DNA of 64,000 bases from Spirochaetaceae bacterium (GTDB lineage Bacteria > Spirochaetota > Leptospiria > Leptospirales > Leptonemataceae), in contig PBUB01000019.1 of the NCBI GenBank assembly GCA_002729885.1, positions 62,001 to 126,000 of the forward strand, given 5' to 3'. The notes below the pieces were generated by a model. It saw nothing but the letters and a program-made list of their open reading frames with translations. It did not search any database and was not told where the DNA came from. Both the position numbers and the translations under genes were made by a program. Below, piece after piece: positions 26,481-36,254 of this stretch. Within the stretch, counting starts at the first letter, position 1, and the number at the start of each line of letters is the position of its first letter.

Positions 26481-27608
26481 ATGCTCGGACTTCGCCTCAT
26501 TCGAATGCCTTTCATTCTCCTTAACTCCGTTTTTCTGTTCTTTGTCCTTTCCTGCAATAGTAAGCCTGCGCAGGCATCACCGGAATCGGAAGAATTGGTG
26601 CAATCATTCCGGACTCATTTCCAGAAGCTCTTCCGGGACGGGCAGTTCAACGGTGTTGTGCTCCTGGCATCCAACGGCCGGATCATTTACCAGGAAGCCC
26701 TGGGATTACAAAACGCTCAAACAGGAAGAAAGCTTACGAAGGATTCAGTATTCAACCTTGCCTCCGTTTCCAAACCCATCACAGCCACAGCAATATTGAT
26801 ACTTGCAGAAGAAGGTAAGTTATCTCTGGATGATCCTGTAAGCCGGTATATTCCTGAGGTCTCCGCCTGGGGTGACGGTGCGCGAGACATTACGATTGAG
26901 CAGGTTCTTCATCATACATCGGGACTTCCGGATTACGAAGATCTTGCCGAGGATTATTTTTCCGAAAGCCAACAGGAAACTATCGTAGAATTCATTGATA
27001 ATGCAGACATTCGCGCAATGCTCACAGAGCTAAAGCCCGGACTTCAGTTTGTTCCAGGTTCCGAGTACAGCTATTCAAATACGGGGTACCTTGTACTGGC
27101 AGATATCGTAGAAAAGACCAGCGGAATGAATTTCCCAACATTTCTAAGGTCCAGGATCTTTCAACCTGCAGGGATGAACTTCACCAGCGTCTGCGTGGGC
27201 CGGAACCAGCCATCCAACAAAGCCCTGGGTTTCTATATAGAAGATGATAGGCCCTATATTCACGATGTGGAGTATCTGGACGGAATTTATGGCGATGGGA
27301 ATATTTGCTCCACCGCCGAGGACTTGCTGAAATTTGACCAGGCTCTGCGGAATGGGAAACTGCTTAAAACCGACCTGGCAACTCGGGCAGTGGAACCCGG
27401 CGTACTCAATAACGGAGAAACGATCGATTACGGCTTTGGATGGGAACTCTCCGAAGAGGGATTGGCCTTTCATACGGGCTCCTGGACTGGATTCAGAACC
27501 TACTTCATTCGCGATCTGCAGCAGGGGTATACCATCATAGTCCTGGATAACTCATCAAATGAAGAACTCTATGAACAGGTTGATCGTCTCATAGAAGCGT
27601 CCTTTTAA
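26481..27608 (+). CDS. Beta-lactamase-fold serine hydrolase, lipoprotein
   Basis: 375 residues with a signal peptide and lipobox FVLSC25. The serine hydrolase (class C beta-lactamase/transpeptidase) motifs are S95-V-S-K98, Y198-S-N200 and H331-T-G. The protein is most likely an esterase, D-aminopeptidase-type enzyme or a distant beta-lactamase; antibiotic resistance is not implied. It lies 13 bases before the DUF2339 gene and diverges from the AraC gene. Confidence 0.85.
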   Translation: MLGLRLIRMPFILLNSVFLFFVLSCNSKPAQASPESEELVQSFRTHFQKLFRDGQFNGVVLLASNGRIIYQEALGLQNAQTGRKLTKDSVFNLASVSKPITATAILILAEEGKLSLDDPVSRYIPEVSAWGDGARDITIEQVLHHTSGLPDYEDLAEDYFSESQQETIVEFIDNADIRAMLTELKPGLQFVPGSEYSYSNTGYLVLADIVEKTSGMNFPTFLRSRIFQPAGMNFTSVCVGRNQPSNKALGFYIEDDRPYIHDVEYLDGIYGDGNICSTAEDLLKFDQALRNGKLLKTDLATRAVEPGVLNNGETIDYGFGWELSEEGLAFHTGSWTGFRTYFIRDLQQGYTIIVLDNSSNEELYEQVDRLIEASF

Positions 27609-27621
27609 CCGCAAGCCTGCT

Positions 27622-30600
27622 ATGACTGATATAATAATCTTCTTTCTCGTAACACTGGGCTCTATCCTCAGCCTTCTTTTCTTCTTTCTACCCATCTATC
27701 TGTTGATCAAGGTCAGTAGCCTATCGCGAAGAATTCGCGAACTGGAAAATCGCTCCCAGGCCGAATCTATTGGAGCTCCGGTAGCAACGCGACATGCTCC
27801 AGATAGTTATGAGGCATTCCGAGCTGCCAGACAGGACAGCCAGCAACCTTCGCAAACCACAGCAGAGGAAAAACACGCCCGTGTCACCGAATCCGCTGAG
27901 CCTGGACAATTCGAAACCAGTCGAAGATGGCCCGAAAGCAGTCATACTGCCGCTTCCGTTACCCGCCACCAGAGCACACATAAAGAATCCAGCGGCGAAG
28001 TGGCCCGGGCAAATACAGGTACAGACCAGGCAAAAGTCAAGGAACCTACCGCAGCGCGAAAGATGGATTCCGGTTCAGTCAGCCATTCCATTCCGGAATC
28101 CGTAGCTCCATCGGTGGCGCAGCAAGGCTGGCAGAAGCTGGAGAAGGCCCTGGCCGAAAATTGGACCGGCATTCTGGGCACTATCATTCTCGTGGTAGGA
28201 GTAGGATTTCTTGGTATCTATGCAGCCCTGAAAATGGGACCATTCCTTCGATTCCTGATGGTTCTGGGCATAGGCGCTGGACTGTTTGGACTGTCCCTTT
28301 ATCTGGCGAGGCAAAAGCACTGGAGACCTCTGGCCTACTGGTTGCGATCCGGTTCCGGAGCTGTGCTGCTTCTGGCCTGTCTGGGCTCCGCTCTCTTTCC
28401 TGCCATGCGATGGATCCAGGATGAGAATCTGGCACTGGCAGTAATCTTGATTGGCGTGGCGGCCAACCTGGCTTTGGCCTGGTGGTCTTCCATACAGACC
28501 GTCGCTTCCATTCATACAGCCATCAGCATCCTGGCATTGTTGATTTTACCGAAGAGTCCCCTTCTATTTTCGATTATTGGCGGGATAAGCGTTTTCAGTA
28601 CCTACCTGTCCTACAGAGCGAAATGGGAATTCCATCTACTGCAGGCCGTTTCTGTTTTCCTGCTGGCCTCCATGGTCTACGGATATCATTACGGAGCCCC
28701 TGCCACAGATATTAATCCCACCATAAGATATCTGGGTCTGGGCTTCACTGCTGCGGTTACAGCTCTGGGACTTTTGCTGCATTATAGAAGTCGTTATCGC
28801 AATCAAGTATTCGAACACTGGCCTTTCATTTCGCACATTGTGACCTGGGCCACAGCGGCCCTGGGATTCGCGCTATACAGCACTGGTTCAAAGTACAACT
28901 CCTTCTTACTCTTCGCCATTGGCCTGGCCGTCTACGTGCTTGCGCGAAGCAGAAAATCCGGTCCCTCCTGGCTCTATCATACAGATTCTATAATGGCTCT
29001 GTTTATTTCGATTCTAGGAGCCCTGACTTTGAACCGCTGGCAATGGGACTCTCTGGCCATCGCTCTGGTTATTTCTGCTCTGTCCCTGGCCTTTTCCGTG
29101 GCCTCCAGCCTTGACCGAGCGAAAATCCTGAAGATAATCGGATTGATACTGCTGCATTTCGTCTGGCTCAGTATCGCAGCAATTTCTCTTGCAGAAATGT
29201 CTTCGGATGAAGCATTTCATACATCCGGTATTCTTCTGGCATCCATGGTTCTGACCCTGGCTTACCTCTGGTTTGACTGGACCCGGACGCGAGCGAATTA
29301 CCGCAAGGCAGTCCATAGTAGCCATAGCAGCGGCGAGCTCGCCGCCGCTGAATTCCCGGCCCAATCCCCATTGGAGGGCGAAGGCGAATCATCGGGTAGT
29401 AACTCTGGTCCCGGTTTTACGCAGATTGATCCGGAAGATACGCGTCTGGACGCCGGTCTATGGATTCGAGCTGAAAGCCACTTCTCTCTGGCGGGCATCT
29501 TTGCAGGAATATTTTTTGCGCTAGTGTGTGTCTCGCTTCGCAATCAGCCAAGTGCCGAGTTCTATCTTTCGGCGCTGGCCCTGCTAATTCTGCTGGGACG
29601 CCATGGGCTTTCCGTGAGCAAACTGGCTTCTTCTGCCATCCCTGTTACCCTGGGACTGCATTTCCTGGTGATCTATCGCGCCTGGGATCATACTCCAGGG
29701 ATTCAGTTCTTTACCGACGCTCCGCTACTGGCCCTTCATCTGGGGGCCATCATGCTTGCACCCATGAATTCTCGTGGAAGCCAGCCGATGATCCAGAGCA
29801 GAATCTATTCCGGTCTTCTGGTTCTTCACCTGGCCACCCTGGTCTATCTTCTAACCAATGGATATTCCAGTCTGCTTCCCGGAGTCCTATGGCTTCTGTT
29901 TTCAGTACTCTTTCTGGAACTGGATCGCATCAGATCGTTTGCCAATTCCACCTGGCTTGCCGGCCTGGAGCTTGCTCGGCCGGTGTGGTTTCTGGGCGGG
30001 CTACTTTCGGTAGCACTATTTCTGATTTCGCACCTGGTAGTAGATCTGCAGAGCGAGGCCCTGCTTGGTCCCTTTCGGGCCAGGCTGCTGATTCAGTTAT
30101 TTGCCATCGGCGTGTTTTTCTACTGGGCTCGATTCAGTCCATTAAAGCAAAAGTATGATAAGGGTCTGGGTCGAATCACCACTCTCTTCTGGGAGCTGGC
30201 TTTGATCTTTCTAACCATTGCCATATCCCTGGAACTGGAACCCATGTGGCTTCCGGTGGTATGGGTATTTATGGCGCTGCTGCTATTCTTTTCGCGTAAT
30301 ATACGCTGGATACCTGCCAGGTTCAAAGTCTATTCCACTTTCTATTTCTGGACTTCGGTATTACACACAGGATTCCTTTCGGGCACGCAGAACACTCCTT
30401 CTGTTTTCTGGCTGGATCAGGCATGGCTGGGTGGACTGGTGGCCATAGCAGGACAGCTGGGATATCTAATTTATCGCTACACCCGGACGGAGGAAATCGC
30501 AAGCCATCCGGGCATGCCGGTATCAAAAAAATCAGGAGCAAGTAGCCAGATCAGCCAGGCTTCTCCCGATTCGCCATTAAGCCATCAGAGAATTGAGGCC

Positions 30601-31047
30601 GTCCGGCAAGAAGCGGAAGGTGCCGACTGGCTGAGCGCAAAGTTTGCTGGAATACAGAGCCGCGAGCGAAAGGAACTAACCCTGTTCTACCCTCTTTTTC
30701 TTTCTGTCGCCCTTTTTCTTTTCTGGAGCTTCGATAGCGCCCTTCTCACTCTTTTCTGGATGGTGGAAGTGTTTGTAGTGTTCTTCGTGGGACTTCGACT
30801 GAATCAGGACCACTTTCGCTACGTTGCCCAATCTGCCATGGTTCTCTGCCTCATACGACTGCTTCTTTTTGACCTGAGTCAGTCCAGCATCGTCATGCGG
30901 GCTTTCGTTTTTCTGGGAGTTGGTGGAATCATGATACTAATGAACGTGATCTACCGCAAATATCGCTCAGCTCAGGACGCAGAGGCGAAAACGGCAGAAT
31001 CCAATTCGGCCAGCGCAGGTTCCCGTTCTACAGAGGTGGATCCATGA
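27622..31047 (+). CDS. DUF2339 large membrane protein
   Basis: 1141 residues. After an N-terminal helix comes a hydrophilic, Ala/Ser/Glu-rich stretch (about residues 35-170) and then more than twenty predicted membrane helices, opening with WTGILGTIILVVGVGFLGIY, the start of the DUF2339 region. A charged loop (about residues 565-610) and a second (about 955-1005) interrupt the helices. No catalytic motif is recognised and function is unknown. It ends in a four-base overlap with the M48 protease gene, so the two are translationally coupled. Confidence 0.82.
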   Translation: MTDIIIFFLVTLGSILSLLFFFLPIYLLIKVSSLSRRIRELENRSQAESIGAPVATRHAPDSYEAFRAARQDSQQPSQTTAEEKHARVTESAEPGQFETSRRWPESSHTAASVTRHQSTHKESSGEVARANTGTDQAKVKEPTAARKMDSGSVSHSIPESVAPSVAQQGWQKLEKALAENWTGILGTIILVVGVGFLGIYAALKMGPFLRFLMVLGIGAGLFGLSLYLARQKHWRPLAYWLRSGSGAVLLLACLGSALFPAMRWIQDENLALAVILIGVAANLALAWWSSIQTVASIHTAISILALLILPKSPLLFSIIGGISVFSTYLSYRAKWEFHLLQAVSVFLLASMVYGYHYGAPATDINPTIRYLGLGFTAAVTALGLLLHYRSRYRNQVFEHWPFISHIVTWATAALGFALYSTGSKYNSFLLFAIGLAVYVLARSRKSGPSWLYHTDSIMALFISILGALTLNRWQWDSLAIALVISALSLAFSVASSLDRAKILKIIGLILLHFVWLSIAAISLAEMSSDEAFHTSGILLASMVLTLAYLWFDWTRTRANYRKAVHSSHSSGELAAAEFPAQSPLEGEGESSGSNSGPGFTQIDPEDTRLDAGLWIRAESHFSLAGIFAGIFFALVCVSLRNQPSAEFYLSALALLILLGRHGLSVSKLASSAIPVTLGLHFLVIYRAWDHTPGIQFFTDAPLLALHLGAIMLAPMNSRGSQPMIQSRIYSGLLVLHLATLVYLLTNGYSSLLPGVLWLLFSVLFLELDRIRSFANSTWLAGLELARPVWFLGGLLSVALFLISHLVVDLQSEALLGPFRARLLIQLFAIGVFFYWARFSPLKQKYDKGLGRITTLFWELALIFLTIAISLELEPMWLPVVWVFMALLLFFSRNIRWIPARFKVYSTFYFWTSVLHTGFLSGTQNTPSVFWLDQAWLGGLVAIAGQLGYLIYRYTRTEEIASHPGMPVSKKSGASSQISQASPDSPLSHQRIEAVRQEAEGADWLSAKFAGIQSRERKELTLFYPLFLSVALFLFWSFDSALLTLFWMVEVFVVFFVGLRLNQDHFRYVAQSAMVLCLIRLLLFDLSQSSIVMRAFVFLGVGGIMILMNVIYRKYRSAQDAEAKTAESNSASAGSRSTEVDP

Positions 31048-31925
31048 ACGTTAGATTGATTAGCTTTCTGAGTCTGATCATCTGCGGTACGCTACTGTCT
31101 GTAGCGCTGGCTTTATTCGAAGCGGGTCAGAATCTACCGCCCACTGCAGCCCCGCTATTTGAGCTAATGGGCAAACCTCTCAAAACGGCTGATGCCACTC
31201 TTACCAGAATCCTGCCCATCGATGATGTTGATGAGGCCCAGCTGGGTAATGCAATCGCACTTCGCTATGAAGCCTATCGAGATAAGAACGATCCAGATCA
31301 GATTTATCTGGAGAACCTGGTCCGAAATCTATCCAGAGACAGCGAGAAAGGTTTTGATTACAGAGTGTTTATTCTTCCTTATTCATCGCCGAACGCTGCT
31401 GCCGCCCCCGGAGGCGTCCTTTTCGTTACAGGTGGACTACTCAAAATGGTTGAAAGCGAATCTGAGCTGGTTTCAGTACTGGGCCATGAAATCGGTCACG
31501 TGGAGCTCGGCCATTGCATGGACCTTGTGAGGTTTCAGCTTCTGGCAGAGAAAATGGAAGCACGTCCTCTGGGAGAAATCGCAGATCTTGCAGTGGGCAT
31601 CATGCTACTACCTTCTTTTAGCAAAACCCAGGAAGCAGATGCAGATCGATACGGGTTTCAAATGCTCATCAAAGAAAGCTACAATCCTTTTGGAATGGCC
31701 AATGCCTTTGAGAAATTGGCGGCTCTGGATCCGGATGCGATGGAGTCGGCAAATCCCTTAACGGAATACTTTCGCAGTCATCCGTATTCCATCCTGAGGG
31801 CGGAGCGCTATCGAAGCGAGGCCACCCAGGCAGATTTGGAGAGATACTACGTTGGAGAGCGAAACCTAAAAGAAAGAATCAGCCGATTCGATACTGAGTA
31901 TCCGGATGAATGGCTGGGCGAGTAG
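31044..31925 (+). CDS. M48-family metalloprotease
   Basis: A zinc endopeptidase with one N-terminal membrane anchor or signal segment. Motif H148-E-I-G-H152 supplies two zinc ligands and the catalytic glutamate, and a third ligand glutamate is likely in SKTQEADADRYG (about residue 197). Substrate unknown; relatives cleave misfolded or outer-membrane proteins. The four-base overlap with DUF2339 suggests a functional pair. It ends convergent to the acyltransferase gene. Confidence 0.88.
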   Translation: MNVRLISFLSLIICGTLLSVALALFEAGQNLPPTAAPLFELMGKPLKTADATLTRILPIDDVDEAQLGNAIALRYEAYRDKNDPDQIYLENLVRNLSRDSEKGFDYRVFILPYSSPNAAAAPGGVLFVTGGLLKMVESESELVSVLGHEIGHVELGHCMDLVRFQLLAEKMEARPLGEIADLAVGIMLLPSFSKTQEADADRYGFQMLIKESYNPFGMANAFEKLAALDPDAMESANPLTEYFRSHPYSILRAERYRSEATQADLERYYVGERNLKERISRFDTEYPDEWLGE

Positions 31926-31934
31926 AATTAGAAC

Positions 31935-32726
31935 TTACTTTTTTCCTTTCTTGAGCGAAGCGATGTAATCCTGGCATCGCTGCATGTTTTCTTCCATGGC
32001 CTTTTGTACCCGGTTCTTCTGTTCTTCAAACTCCTGCTCCGAGAGCTTTCCAGGAACATAGATAGGTTCGCCATAGGATACCACCACACGGGTAAAGGGC
32101 TTGGGAACTCTGTGCTTATCCCAGGCTTTCTCTGCAATCCATTGACGCACCCCTTCGTAGTGAAAGGGAACTATGGGTTTTCCAGACATCATGGCAGCCA
32201 TGATCAATCCACTTTGAACCTGGAACGCTGGTCCCCTGGGTCCATCCGGAGTTATCGCCGCTGGCTGGCCTTTCTTCAAAGCAACCACGCAATTCTTCAG
32301 AGCGCGCATGCCACCTTTGCTGGTGGACCCTCGAATAGCAAAGTTACCGAATTTACGAACAACCTTTGTAATCATTTCTCCATCTTTCGAGTCACTGATC
32401 ATCACGTTGGCCTTCATACCGCGATTCAAATAGGGAGAAAAGAGGACGTTGGTATGCCAGATACCATAGATCCAGGCCTTGCCGCTTTTATGGATTTCGT
32501 TGAAGGAATCCCGTCCGATGTCAATTCGTCGCCAGGTCAGGCCCCAGAGCCTCTGCAGATTCACTACGATAAAGGGAATGATCCAGACCTTCAATCCCCG
32601 TTTCGCAGCTCCATCTGGCTTCTCTACCTTTTCCGGAATTGAATTCTCCGGGATCGACTCGCCAGTTTTATTCTGGTCTGCATCGGTAGCTGTGGCCACT
32701 GTCTGTTCGTCGGTCTTCTTGCCCAT
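31935..32726 (-). CDS. DUF374/lysophospholipid acyltransferase-like protein
   Basis: 263 residues. An N-terminal low-complexity acidic stretch precedes one hydrophobic helix (about residues 48-62) and the acyltransferase-like core: IYGIWHTNVLFSPYL, RGSTSKGGMRAL and ITPDGPRGPAFQVQSGL. These match the DUF374 branch of the PlsC-like superfamily, associated with envelope lipid modification. The usual HX4D motif is replaced by H-T-N-V-L, as is common in this branch. Its start is divergent from the SH3 lipoprotein. Confidence 0.82.
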   Translation of the reverse strand: MGKKTDEQTVATATDADQNKTGESIPENSIPEKVEKPDGAAKRGLKVWIIPFIVVNLQRLWGLTWRRIDIGRDSFNEIHKSGKAWIYGIWHTNVLFSPYLNRGMKANVMISDSKDGEMITKVVRKFGNFAIRGSTSKGGMRALKNCVVALKKGQPAAITPDGPRGPAFQVQSGLIMAAMMSGKPIVPFHYEGVRQWIAEKAWDKHRVPKPFTRVVVSYGEPIYVPGKLSEQEFEEQKNRVQKAMEENMQRCQDYIASLKKGKK

Positions 32727-32894
32727 GGCACATGGGAATAATCAGGCCTTACTGTGCAAACTACAATTCCATTGCAGAGATCCGGGTCCGCTATGCTGGA
32801 ATGCTATTTCTATCGAAAATTTTATCCTATCTATGTTGAGGTTCCATTTACTTCCGGTTGCGGACCAGAATCCGTCTGCATATCTGGCACAGAA

Positions 32895-33227
32895 ATGTTG
32901 AATAGACTATTTCTAATCCCTATTCTATTGCTTGCCGTTTCTCTGTGGTTTTCATGCGAACAGTCGGACCCGGAATCGGTGCGGATTGAAAACCAGGACA
33001 CACGCGAAGTCACAGCTCCCAGCGGACTGGTTTTACGCGAAGAGCCAAATACAAAATCCACAAAACTGGCTCTGATTCCACTGGGCACCCGGGTTCAGGT
33101 CCTTGAAGAAAAATCCGAGGCAGAGCAGATTGGAGATGCCACCGGTCGATGGCTGAGGGTGAACCATAACGGCATTCGCGGATGGGTATTTGGGGCCTAT
33201 CTCAGAAATATCCAGCCTGCGGAGTAA
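32895..33227 (+). CDS. SH3-domain lipoprotein
   Basis: A 110-residue protein beginning MLNRLFLIPILLLAVSLWFS before the lipobox cysteine at 21, followed by a bacterial SH3 domain: GLVLREEPNTKSTKLALIP and WLRVNHNGIRGWVFGAYL. Such domains often bind peptidoglycan or protein partners. ATG 32895 is chosen because the signal peptide begins there; a longer in-frame start is not supported. The ribosome site is weak. It converges with the chemoreceptor fusion gene. Confidence 0.82.
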   Translation: MLNRLFLIPILLLAVSLWFSCEQSDPESVRIENQDTREVTAPSGLVLREEPNTKSTKLALIPLGTRVQVLEEKSEAEQIGDATGRWLRVNHNGIRGWVFGAYLRNIQPAE

Positions 33228-33313
33228 AGGTCGCAGCGTCCGCTCAAGCGAACAGTGCCCTATACTGATTTGAAGTTGCCCCTGGTATTGGATCGTTGGG
33301 GGTGATCCAGAAA

Positions 33314-35992
33314 CTACTTGAGAGCCGTATCGCTAAGAAGAAAGAAATCCACATGGCCATTCATGGGAACTCCGGGCACTCGTATCTGTTTGCTCACTCC
33401 CATGGTTCGAATCTGCTGATAGGTAAATAGCATCAGCGCATTTTCATGTACATAACTATCCAGCTCCTGTAGAGCCTGTTCATGCTCTTCTGGAATTGCT
33501 TTTTTCATGGCCGCCTCATAGATTCGATCATAATCGGGATCGCTTAAAAGCGAAAACAAGCCGGCCGAAGAAAGAAAAAGTCCTGCATGAAATGCCATGG
33601 TGTAAATGGGGTTGTCCACCATGTTGAAGGCCATGTCCCCTTCGTAGGGGTTGCCCATAACCTTTCCTACCACAACCCGTTCAGCCCATTTGGGTCTGGA
33701 TACAACTTCCAGCTCCAGCTCCACCGAGATGGTAGCTAGCTGCTCCTTTACAGTTCGGGCAACGTGCTCGGCCACATCGGATGTAATGGCCTCCAGGGTG
33801 AATCCATCTCCATATCCGGCTTCCAGCATAAGCTTTCTAGCCTGACGTAAATCGTATTCATAGGGTTTCAAAGTCTCATTGGCACCATAGGAACCCTTCA
33901 GTCCCAGGGATGCCAGAGGCTCCCCGTTTCCGTTCTCTGCGCTTTGAATGAGAGCCTTTCGATCAATGGCATGATTCAAAGCCTTTCGCACTCGTACATC
34001 AGCCAGAGGCCCCTGGTTTTTGAGAAATACCCAGGGGCTTTGCAGCACCAGTCGCTTCTGAATTTCTGCACTATCAGATCCAGCCAGGAGGTTTTCTTTG
34101 CTACCGGATAGATAGGGAACCAGATCTATTTCGCCTGCAAGCAGGCGATCCGCCCATCGCCTTTCCGGCAAGATCTTGATTTGAAGCTCGGAATACGCTG
34201 GAATTCCCTTTCTCCAGTAGGCAGTGTTTCGCTTGAGCAGATACTCCTCACCGGGGCTATGAGCAGAAAAAACGAACGGTCCGGTACCCACCGGATGCTT
34301 CAGTGCCTTTTCCAACCCGACCTTTTGAACGTAGCGACCGGAACTGATGAGGCCAAACATGGTAAGACGGCTTAGAAGCATTCCATCAGGTTCATGGGTT
34401 CGAACAATAACCGTTCGGGCATCTTTTACCTCGGTGGAGGCGATGCTGGAAAGGACCCAGCCGGTGCCGCTACCTGTAGCCGGATCCGTAACACTATCCA
34501 GAGTGAACTTCACATCGCTGGCATCAAAGGGACTCCCATCATGAAATTTAACTCCCGAACGTAATTTGAATTCATAGGTTTTCTCATCCAGTTGCTTCCA
34601 GGATGTTGCAAGGCCCGGAACCATATTTCCGTCCAGATCATAATGGATAAGACTGTCGTAGACCTGACTCTTAAGGGAATAGGAATCCGGATCGAATGAA
34701 GGACTCAGGGTACTCAGGGCCGGTACATCCCCGGAAAAGAGCGTAACGGATAGAGATTTCTTTTTCCGGGAACGAACATTTCTTTTTTGCGCGATTCGAA
34801 CTACATCCCCTTTTGTCTTAAGAACAATGTCTTTTAGTTCCTCGGAATTCACCGAAACTTTGTGCACGGACTCGGAAGCTTCCAGAGATAAACGATAGGA
34901 TTTGTCCAGCCTGTTGATTATATCTTTGATACTGATGGCCTGCGCATCGGAAAGATCTTTAATATTGGCCCCTCCCGATGCGATGCTATGAACAGCACTT
35001 GTAATTTCTTCCATTGTGCTCGCATGATGCCCCATAGCGTTGGCAATGTGCTCAATACTATCCCGCGTAGAATGCACCGATTGGCCGATGGCATCCAGCG
35101 TTTCTACCATCTCGCGTGCACTTTCCACAGCCGAGTTCACATCCGATGATGCATTGTCCACTTCCGAGGAGAGATTGTTCATCTCCTGTCTTGTACCCTG
35201 TATTAGCTGATGGATAGCTCGAGTGGAATCCTGGGACTTTTCTGCAAGCTTCTTCACTTCATCGGCCACAACAGCAAATCCTCTACCGGCATCCCCCGCT
35301 CTGGCAGCCTCAATGGCCGCATTCAAGCTGAGCAGGTTGGTTTGTTCTGAGATATCGTCGATGACTTTCGTGATCTGTCCTACCTGTTCGATAGACTGGC
35401 CGAGCTTCTGAATCTGCTTCTGAATACTTTCGAATACCCTGGTAATGGAAGCAACGTTCTGCCGATTTCGCTCCATTAATTCGCCACCCCTGGTCGCTCG
35501 TTCGCTCATTTCCCGTGCGGCTTCAGATGTCTTGCCGGCATTTCGCACCACTTCCTGGATGGTTTCCGATACGGATTGAATGGCAGTGGATGTCTCTTCC
35601 GTGGAACCTGTCTGATCGCCTACCTGATCTACCGCCTTCTGAGCCAGTTCATTCAAGCCATTCAAACTCTCCTGAACCTCCATCACACTGTTGATCTGAT
35701 GCTTCACCGCTTCCTGAATAATCCTGACATCATCCGCCAGGTTAGTCACATAGCTTTCCAGCCTCTGCGCCGTGGTGCGGAGATCCCTTATGCGATGCAG
35801 GTTCTGACGTTCACCACCTCTGAATTTTTGAAGCAGATAGAGTATGACTACCAGAAACATTCCTATGGCAATAACCTTCAGGGCCAGCCACTGCCATAAC
35901 TCCAGAACATCCGGCTTAAAGAACCAGGCAATGTCTACTGCCATACCCGAAAGCGCAATGATGCCTGCGAGAATGTAATGTCTGACTTTCAT
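33314..35992 (-). CDS. Chemoreceptor fused to a C-terminal family-5 solute-binding domain
   Basis: 892 residues. Two helices lie at the N-terminus (about residues 6-25 and 33-54) with only a short loop between, so there is no periplasmic sensor. An MCP signalling region follows (about 60-400, tip [20 protein letters not shown]). From about 410 comes a complete SBP_bac_5 (OppA/DppA/NikA type) domain, with [37 protein letters not shown] and [11 protein letters not shown]. No membrane helix separates the two, so the binding domain is predicted to be cytoplasmic. A single open frame runs through both parts. GGGGG precedes the ATG. SgrR is a precedent for a cytoplasmic SBP-5 sensor; the ligand here is unknown. 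Confidence 0.9.
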   Translation of the reverse strand: MKVRHYILAGIIALSGMAVDIAWFFKPDVLELWQWLALKVIAIGMFLVVILYLLQKFRGGERQNLHRIRDLRTTAQRLESYVTNLADDVRIIQEAVKHQINSVMEVQESLNGLNELAQKAVDQVGDQTGSTEETSTAIQSVSETIQEVVRNAGKTSEAAREMSERATRGGELMERNRQNVASITRVFESIQKQIQKLGQSIEQVGQITKVIDDISEQTNLLSLNAAIEAARAGDAGRGFAVVADEVKKLAEKSQDSTRAIHQLIQGTRQEMNNLSSEVDNASSDVNSAVESAREMVETLDAIGQSVHSTRDSIEHIANAMGHHASTMEEITSAVHSIASGGANIKDLSDAQAISIKDIINRLDKSYRLSLEASESVHKVSVNSEELKDIVLKTKGDVVRIAQKRNVRSRKKKSLSVTLFSGDVPALSTLSPSFDPDSYSLKSQVYDSLIHYDLDGNMVPGLATSWKQLDEKTYEFKLRSGVKFHDGSPFDASDVKFTLDSVTDPATGSGTGWVLSSIASTEVKDARTVIVRTHEPDGMLLSRLTMFGLISSGRYVQKVGLEKALKHPVGTGPFVFSAHSPGEEYLLKRNTAYWRKGIPAYSELQIKILPERRWADRLLAGEIDLVPYLSGSKENLLAGSDSAEIQKRLVLQSPWVFLKNQGPLADVRVRKALNHAIDRKALIQSAENGNGEPLASLGLKGSYGANETLKPYEYDLRQARKLMLEAGYGDGFTLEAITSDVAEHVARTVKEQLATISVELELEVVSRPKWAERVVVGKVMGNPYEGDMAFNMVDNPIYTMAFHAGLFLSSAGLFSLLSDPDYDRIYEAAMKKAIPEEHEQALQELDSYVHENALMLFTYQQIRTMGVSKQIRVPGVPMNGHVDFFLLSDTALK

Positions 35993-36254
35993 TTATACCC
36001 CCTGCCCCTAACAGGAATCATCCCATAAATGGCAGATCAGTCAAGATTCTTTTTTGTCAAAGGTTAACCGGGGGCGTTTGCAACGCTCTAACCTCCGAAA
36101 TCTTCATCTAGCTGAATGGGTTAGAGAGGATTTTCTGCAGGCCTTTAAATTGCGATTGATTCGCACTTAAGAAGGATTCATGCATTTGCGGAAGTATCAG
36201 GAAGGGCGCAATCTCAGTGCAACAGAAGATTGCGCCCGAATGGGAGCCTGACTC
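35993..36254. other. Upstream region of the fusion receptor and downstream region of the cytochrome gene
   Basis: Contains the leader and promoter of the receptor on the minus strand, with -35-like TTGACA and TTGACT boxes (complement of 36040-36070) but no convincing -10 box at standard spacing, and a hairpin at 36204-36237. Confidence 0.4.
36204..36237 (-). terminator. 11-bp perfect hairpin after the dihaem cytochrome gene
   Basis: GGGCGCAATCT (36204-36214) pairs with AGATTGCGCCC (36227-36237), 12-base loop, 17 bases after the cytochrome stop. On the transcribed strand it is followed by TTCCTGATACTTCC, a weak T-rich tail. Confidence 0.6.

Noticed and set aside
26443-26799. Alternative frame at the start of the beta-lactamase-fold gene
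   Set aside because: It is a shadow of the serine hydrolase gene, whose motifs lie in the other frame.
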